DNA of 64,000 nt, taken from Sporisorium sorghi (lineage: Eukaryota > Basidiomycota > Ustilaginomycetes > Ustilaginales > Ustilaginaceae). The DNA lies in contig JALCCG010000002.1 of NCBI GenBank assembly GCA_023212695.1, forward strand, positions 62,001 to 126,000, given 5' to 3'. Made by a program: the position numbers and the translations under genes. A model generated the notes under the pieces. The model had not been told where the DNA came from. It did not search any database and was given only the letters and a program-made list of their open reading frames with translations. Positions 60,166-64,000 of this stretch are shown here, in pieces. How positions within the stretch are numbered: position 1 is the first letter of the stretch; each line of letters begins with the position of its first letter.

Positions 60166-61164
60166 TTAATTCAAGATATCCCTTCTCGTAAAGACACTGA
60201 ATGAAACAATAACCGCACAAGCCGCCCAGAGGGCCAATACGATAAGGGAAAAATTCAATGTCATCCCTTCAATCGGCGGCAAATTGCCTGCCAAATAATT
60301 TGTCAAATTCAGGTTCACCATGAACAAATATTTCGCACTGCTCCAGGCCGAGGCCATATTGGTCAATATATTGCCCGCAATCAGAGCCGCCATCATAATC
60401 ACGATGCTGGCCGCCGTACTGCGCACCAGCACCGACACCATAAAAGCAAGCATACCTATACAGATGCCAACGAACCACACCAAACCGCCCTGCATCAGCA
60501 GGTACTTCCACTGGGGCACGGCATGAACTCCTGACATATCCACCTCAGACCTAACGATCTGGAAGCCAGTGAATACCGGTATATCAAATCCCTTGTACCC
60601 GAAGGCAAGACCGGATATCAGATAAGCAATAATATAAGTGGACAATACAATCAGAGATGTAAACATGATCAGGGCGATCAGTTTGCTCAGCAGCACCTTC
60701 CAGCGCTTGACTGGCCTTGTAAGCAGCATCTTGATGGTTCCTGTCGTCCGTTCGCCGGATACAATATCCGATGCAATGGCCATAATGAGCAGCGGGATAA
60801 ACAGGGATATCGCATTGTTCAGGAACTCCCGCGTGAATGTAACCCCGTTTGGTTGATTAGGATTCACATCATGCTGCAAATAATACTGCATTTGCTGAAT
60901 AAAAATCAGACGATATCTTTTCCACTCATCCGGCACCCTGTCACTGCTGAGTGAATTCTCATTATCCGTTATCCGCTGCTGAAGCTCAAGCCGCCAGTCA
61001 CTGTTGAACTTCTCCTGGCTCCGCTCCGCCGATTTCATCTGGGCATAGGTAAACATGGGAACAAGAGCAAGCAGAACAAGCAGGACAACATAGAAGCGCT
61101 TCCGTTTAATGATCTTAATGCACTCATTCTTGATCAGAGGCAAAAGACTACTCAATGCTCTCAC
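60166..61164 (-). CDS. ABC-2-type transporter permease
   Basis: 332 residues, six membrane helices: one near residues 25-42 after the cytoplasmic start, a large extracytoplasmic loop (about 45-110, QMKSAERSQEKFNSDWRLEL), then five more from about 118 to the end. The segment SGERTTGTIKMLLTRPVKRWKVLLSKL is the characteristic cytoplasmic coupling motif of ABC-2 permeases. Its start overlaps the ATPase gene by 17 bp, so the two form one exporter. The cargo is not evident; antibiotic, lipid or peptide export are all possible. Confidence 0.92.
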   Translation of the reverse strand: MRALSSLLPLIKNECIKIIKRKRFYVVLLVLLALVPMFTYAQMKSAERSQEKFNSDWRLELQQRITDNENSLSSDRVPDEWKRYRLIFIQQMQYYLQHDVNPNQPNGVTFTREFLNNAISLFIPLLIMAIASDIVSGERTTGTIKMLLTRPVKRWKVLLSKLIALIMFTSLIVLSTYIIAYLISGLAFGYKGFDIPVFTGFQIVRSEVDMSGVHAVPQWKYLLMQGGLVWFVGICIGMLAFMVSVLVRSTAASIVIMMAALIAGNILTNMASAWSSAKYLFMVNLNLTNYLAGNLPPIEGMTLNFSLIVLALWAACAVIVSFSVFTRRDILN

Positions 61165-62116
61165 CTTCCGTCATTTGCAGGAACAGCTGCTCCAGCGTAG
61201 GATTGATCCGGTGAACTTCCCGGACCTGTACACCCCCGGATATCAAGCGTTCCACTGCCCTTGACGTATTATCCGAGCTGATTCGGGTCACAACAGCTTC
61301 CGGCGACATGCCTGCCAGCAGATTATCGTCAAGCACTTCCTCCGGATGATTAACGATCTCACAATAATCCAGTTTTTGCAAAATCCTCTTCCCTTGCACT
61401 GCCGGATTAAGATCCCAGATCACATGATCACTATTGCCTGCAATCAATTCGTCAACCTCACCGACCGCCAGCACTCTTCCACTGCTGATGATCGCCACAC
61501 GGCTGCACAGAAGCTGAATCTCGCTCAGTAGATGACTCGATACAAACACCGCCAGTCCTTCCGCGGCTAATTGGTGGATGAACTGCCGCATCTCTTTGAT
61601 CCCCTTCGGATCAAGACCGTTGGTCGGCTCATCAAGAATAAGCAGTTTGGGCCTGCCAAGCAGTGCCTGTGCAATCCCCAGGCGCTGCCTCATCCCCAGG
61701 GAATATGTGCTAACCTTGTCGTGAATCCTTCGGTCCAGCCTCACGGTGTTTACAACTTCCTCAATCCGGTGCTGATCGATGCCGGGCTGCATCCGTGCAA
61801 AATGCTCGAGATTTTCCCATCCCGTCATGTAGGAATACATTTCAGGATTCTCTACAATGGATCCAATATAACGCAGCGCCTGTTCCTGCTGGCGGTTGAC
61901 GTCATACCCGCATACCCTGATCATACCAGATGACGGCTTAATCAAATCTACCAGCATGCGGATTGTGGTTGTCTTTCCAGCTCCGTTGGGACCGAGGAAT
62001 CCAAAAATTTCTCCTGCACGGACGTCAAAGGAGACATCATGTATAATCCATTTTCGACCGATTTTCTTTTTTACATGCTGGACGGATAGTACGATTTCTT
62101 GCGCTTGTTCATTCAT
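61148..62116 (-). CDS. ABC transporter ATP-binding protein (ABC-2 exporter type)
   Basis: 322 residues from the ATG at 62116, nine bases after GGGGAG; longer in-frame starts run into the SGNH gene. Walker A GPNGAGKTTTIRM, Q-loop IVENPEMYSYMTG, signature YSLGMRQRLGIAQALL, Walker B LLILDEPTNGLDPKG and the switch His (FVSSHLLSEIQ) are all intact. A C-terminal domain of about 80 residues follows, as in BcrA/CcmA-like exporters. It lies between the SGNH hydrolase (35 bp) and the permease (overlap). Confidence 0.94.
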   Translation of the reverse strand: MNEQAQEIVLSVQHVKKKIGRKWIIHDVSFDVRAGEIFGFLGPNGAGKTTTIRMLVDLIKPSSGMIRVCGYDVNRQQEQALRYIGSIVENPEMYSYMTGWENLEHFARMQPGIDQHRIEEVVNTVRLDRRIHDKVSTYSLGMRQRLGIAQALLGRPKLLILDEPTNGLDPKGIKEMRQFIHQLAAEGLAVFVSSHLLSEIQLLCSRVAIISSGRVLAVGEVDELIAGNSDHVIWDLNPAVQGKRILQKLDYCEIVNHPEEVLDDNLLAGMSPEAVVTRISSDNTSRAVERLISGGVQVREVHRINPTLEQLFLQMTEGESIE

Positions 62117-62150
62117 CGATTCCAACTCCCCATATGACATGTCTCTGTGA

Positions 62151-63002
62151 CTAGAGCATTCCCTGCACAATTCGATCCGCTATAGCCTGATATCCTGCGC
62201 CATTCGGATGAAAGTGATCCGACGACAGATATTCGCCTAGCTTGTGCTGGAACAGATCAAATGTCGGGACCAACGTCATATTGGGATCCCTGTTCACGAT
62301 TTCCATGGCCGCTTGATTCCATGCAGAAACAACGATATTGCCGGGTATCAGCAATTCTTCCAAATCGGAAAAGGGATGATACAAACCGACATAGACAATT
62401 CTTGCCTCCGGGTTGATCAAACGTATCTTTTCCAAAATCGCCTGCAAACGTTCGGAAGCCATTGGCAATGCCCCCATTAACTTCGCAGGATCAAGCTCCA
62501 GCTCATTAGGGCTTGTCGCCTCCTCCATTAAATCGCTCCCCTGAAAAATATCGTTGCCGCCGATGGAGAGCATGATGACGTTTGCTTGCTTCAACGCGTA
62601 CTGTATTCCTTTATCGTCCAGCTTCGGCAGGAGCCCCTCGGTTGTCAATCCGTTGATAGCCAGATTAGCCAGAAGTTTGGCTGTACGCCCGTCACCGTTC
62701 ATCTGATCGACACTTCGACGTACAAACCCGCTTCCGGAGTTGTCACCTGTTCCTTTGGCAAGCGAATCTCCGATGGCTGTTACCTTCAGATCTTTCGGCA
62801 GTGCAGGAAGGGATGGCGCTTGATCTGGTTTCGCCGGTGCTGCCTCTTCGTCGGATATCTCTGGTTCGCCGCCGGATAACAAGGGCTCGCCTTGCGGATT
62901 ATTAATATCCTTGAAAGCATACACAAAACCCAGAATGAGTACAATCGTTACAATAACCGACACGGAGGCAGTAATACGCCATATCCATGCAGATGATTTC
63001 AT
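62151..63002 (-). CDS. Membrane-anchored SGNH/GDSL-family hydrolase
   Basis: 283 residues. One N-terminal hydrophobic helix (about 9-30) anchors the protein, then an acidic Pro-rich linker to about residue 70. The SGNH blocks are complete: TAIGDSLAKGTGD (Ser), the block II Gly region, LSIGGNDIFQG (Asn) and SSDHFHPNGAGY (Asp/His). YpmR-like lipase/acylhydrolase outside the membrane, probably acting on a lipid or acetylated cell-wall substrate. It is the first gene of a three-gene run with the ABC ATPase and permease, so it may work with them. Confidence 0.9.
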   Translation of the reverse strand: MKSSAWIWRITASVSVIVTIVLILGFVYAFKDINNPQGEPLLSGGEPEISDEEAAPAKPDQAPSLPALPKDLKVTAIGDSLAKGTGDNSGSGFVRRSVDQMNGDGRTAKLLANLAINGLTTEGLLPKLDDKGIQYALKQANVIMLSIGGNDIFQGSDLMEEATSPNELELDPAKLMGALPMASERLQAILEKIRLINPEARIVYVGLYHPFSDLEELLIPGNIVVSAWNQAAMEIVNRDPNMTLVPTFDLFQHKLGEYLSSDHFHPNGAGYQAIADRIVQGML

Positions 63003-63090
63003 GACATTCCCCCTACAAAATTCCTCATGTACATTACCTTAAGACTTCTATAAAAAATTTGCAAATCGCAACACGCAAATAAGACTGCCC

Positions 63091-63126
63091 CGGACGCAGT
63101 CTGACGACGTGCTCGGGGCAGTCCTG
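63091..63126 (-). terminator. Terminator-like hairpin after the CAP-domain gene
   Basis: ACTGCCCCG / CGGGGCAGT, 9-bp perfect stem with a 17-18-base loop; on the minus strand it is followed by CTTATTTG, a weak T-run. Confidence 0.6.
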
Positions 63127-63150
63127 ATTCATATAAATGATATTAATTGC

Positions 63151-63972
63151 TTATTGGCTAATGAATTCTTGAACCCAGTATCCGTTGTAGTATCCTACAC
63201 CGATCATGGTGAAATTCGGAGAAAGGATGTTCTCACGGTGTCCTTGGCTGTTCATCCAGGAGTTCATCACTTCTTGTGGTGTGCGCTGTCCCTTGGCAAT
63301 ATTCTCTCCAGCATAGCCGAAGGAAATACCGTAAGCTTTCATCATATCAAATGGCGAGCCATGCGTCGGGGACGTGTGACTGAAGTAATTGTTGTCACTC
63401 ATGTCTTTTGCTTTATCAACGGCTACCGTAGTCAGTTTTGCATGTACGGTCAGCGGCTTCAGACCTGCATTTGCACGTTCTTTATTCACCAACGTCACAA
63501 CCTCGGAAGCAAAATTGGATTGCTCCGTGGTACCTGTCGACTCGGAAGGCTTGGACGGTGTAGTAGATGGATTGCTTGCTTCCGGTTTGCTAGCCTCTGG
63601 TGTGCTCGTTTCCGGTTTGCTTGTTTCTGGTTTGCTTGTTTCTGGTTTGCTTGTCTCTGGTTTACTTGCTTCTGGTTTACTTGCTTCTGGTTTACTAGCC
63701 TCTGGTTTGCTTGCTTCTGGCTTGCTTGCTTCTGGAGTTTCAGCAGCTGGCTTGTCTGTCTGAGGTTTTTCCGTTTGCGGCTTCTGAACTACGCATTTGA
63801 ATTGTGATTCATAACCTTGGCTCTCTAGAAATTTTTGAATCTTTTGCTGCCAGTTTAAATAATTATTGCTCTCAGCAGGTGCGGCAGACGCCGTAGTTGG
63901 AAGCATAATGCCAACAGCCAGTACAGCAGCAATACTTCCACCCGCGATTTTCTTTATCCACTGGTTATTCAT
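63151..63972 (-). CDS. Secreted CAP (SCP/PR1) domain protein, YkwD-like, with repeat linker
   Basis: 273 residues. A signal peptide runs to SASA near residue 32. Residues 33-75 are a short N-terminal region; residues about 76-135 are an 11-unit pentapeptide linker (E-A/T-S-K-P variants); the CAP domain spans about 150-273 with LVNKERANAGLKPL, YFSHTSPTHGSPFDMMKAYGISFGYAGENIA and WMNSQGHRENILSPNFTMIGVG. These carry the usual His/Glu cavity residues. Bacillus CAP proteins such as YkwD are secreted, with roles in spores or envelope that are not well defined. GGGAGATG precedes the ATG. Confidence 0.93.
   Translation of the reverse strand: MNNQWIKKIAGGSIAAVLAVGIMLPTTASAAPAESNNYLNWQQKIQKFLESQGYESQFKCVVQKPQTEKPQTDKPAAETPEASKPEASKPEASKPEASKPEASKPETSKPETSKPETSKPETSTPEASKPEASNPSTTPSKPSESTGTTEQSNFASEVVTLVNKERANAGLKPLTVHAKLTTVAVDKAKDMSDNNYFSHTSPTHGSPFDMMKAYGISFGYAGENIAKGQRTPQEVMNSWMNSQGHRENILSPNFTMIGVGYYNGYWVQEFISQ
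63571..63745 (-). repeat. 15-bp tandem repeats coding the Glu-Ala/Thr-Ser-Lys-Pro linker
   Basis: Eleven tandem units inside the CAP-domain gene; the plus strand reads TTGCTTGCTTCTGGT with single-base variants. Units keep the reading frame, so gain or loss changes linker length without breaking the gene. Confidence 0.9.
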
Positions 63973-64000
63973 GAATACTCATCTCCCTATGCTCGTAGTT

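Overview
The window reads as a chromosomal segment of a low-to-mid GC Bacillota, most likely a Paenibacillus-type soil bacterium. The reasons are AGGAGG-type ribosome binding sites, cre-like CcpA sites, a parE-parC pair, a squalene-hopene/sporulenol cyclase, a CstR repressor, a Btr-like AraC/solute-binding-protein fusion, and many AraC, DeoR, LacI, TetR and MarR regulators. No tRNA, rRNA, prophage or CRISPR array is visible. One IS3-family insertion sequence is present and looks intact.

Layout. (1) 1-7886: myo-inositol catabolism. iolC-iolA-iolD run leftward off the edge; iolG-iolB and a LacI-type regulator run rightward. A divergent promoter region lies between them, with one TTAAGCGCTT palindrome just past each promoter. 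(2) 8057-11459: a secreted TraB/GumN-like protein and a long UbiD decarboxylase. (3) 11558-14400: a siderophore-binding lipoprotein behind a Fur box, and an AraC activator that carries a paralogous binding domain. (4) 14534-18971: a GNAT, a formate/nitrite channel, a YjgB-like secreted protein, an APH-type kinase and a DeoR regulator. (5) 19240-22936: a Cys-type sulfatase, its formylglycine-generating enzyme and a divergent AraC regulator. (6) 22960-25573: a methyltransferase and the triterpene cyclase.

(7) 25698-32396: a reactive-sulfur (persulfide) locus. It has a TSUP exporter, a rhodanese-persulfide dioxygenase fusion, a TusA-rhodanese fusion, two more rhodaneses, a DsrE-like protein, TusA, CstR and a CoA-disulfide reductase-rhodanese. 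Five 16-bp operators of form ATACCC-N4-GGGTAT sit on the core promoters, so the locus looks like one CstR regulon. (8) 32435-33763: IS3-family element with a -1 frameshift signal. (9) 33787-41278: a MATE exporter behind an attenuator-like leader with a 14-codon upstream ORF, a DUF1796 protein, a short promoter-to-terminator unit, a coiled-coil secreted protein, a papain-like hydrolase, and an AraC/Gfo-Idh-MocA/aldo-keto reductase cluster. (10) 41279-42428: non-coding, with inverted TAACGGAC repeats and a 600-bp pyrimidine-rich minisatellite of about 20-bp units.

(11) 42429-49624: TetR plus VOC protein, a small Sm-like protein, a small GNAT, a six-PAS histidine kinase and oligoendopeptidase F. 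(12) 49744-52136: a MutS2 paralogue that keeps the ATPase and KOW parts but has no Smr nuclease domain. Its leader holds a promoter, a seven-codon upstream ORF overlapping one arm of an inverted repeat, and two strong intrinsic terminators. I rate this the most interesting part of the window, as a candidate ribosome-sensing attenuator controlling a ribosome-associated ATPase. (13) 52296-64000: a GNAT, an RlmI-like methyltransferase and RluA-type pseudouridine synthase pair, MarR, parC-parE, an ABC-2 exporter with an SGNH hydrolase, and a CAP-domain secreted protein with an 11-unit pentapeptide linker.
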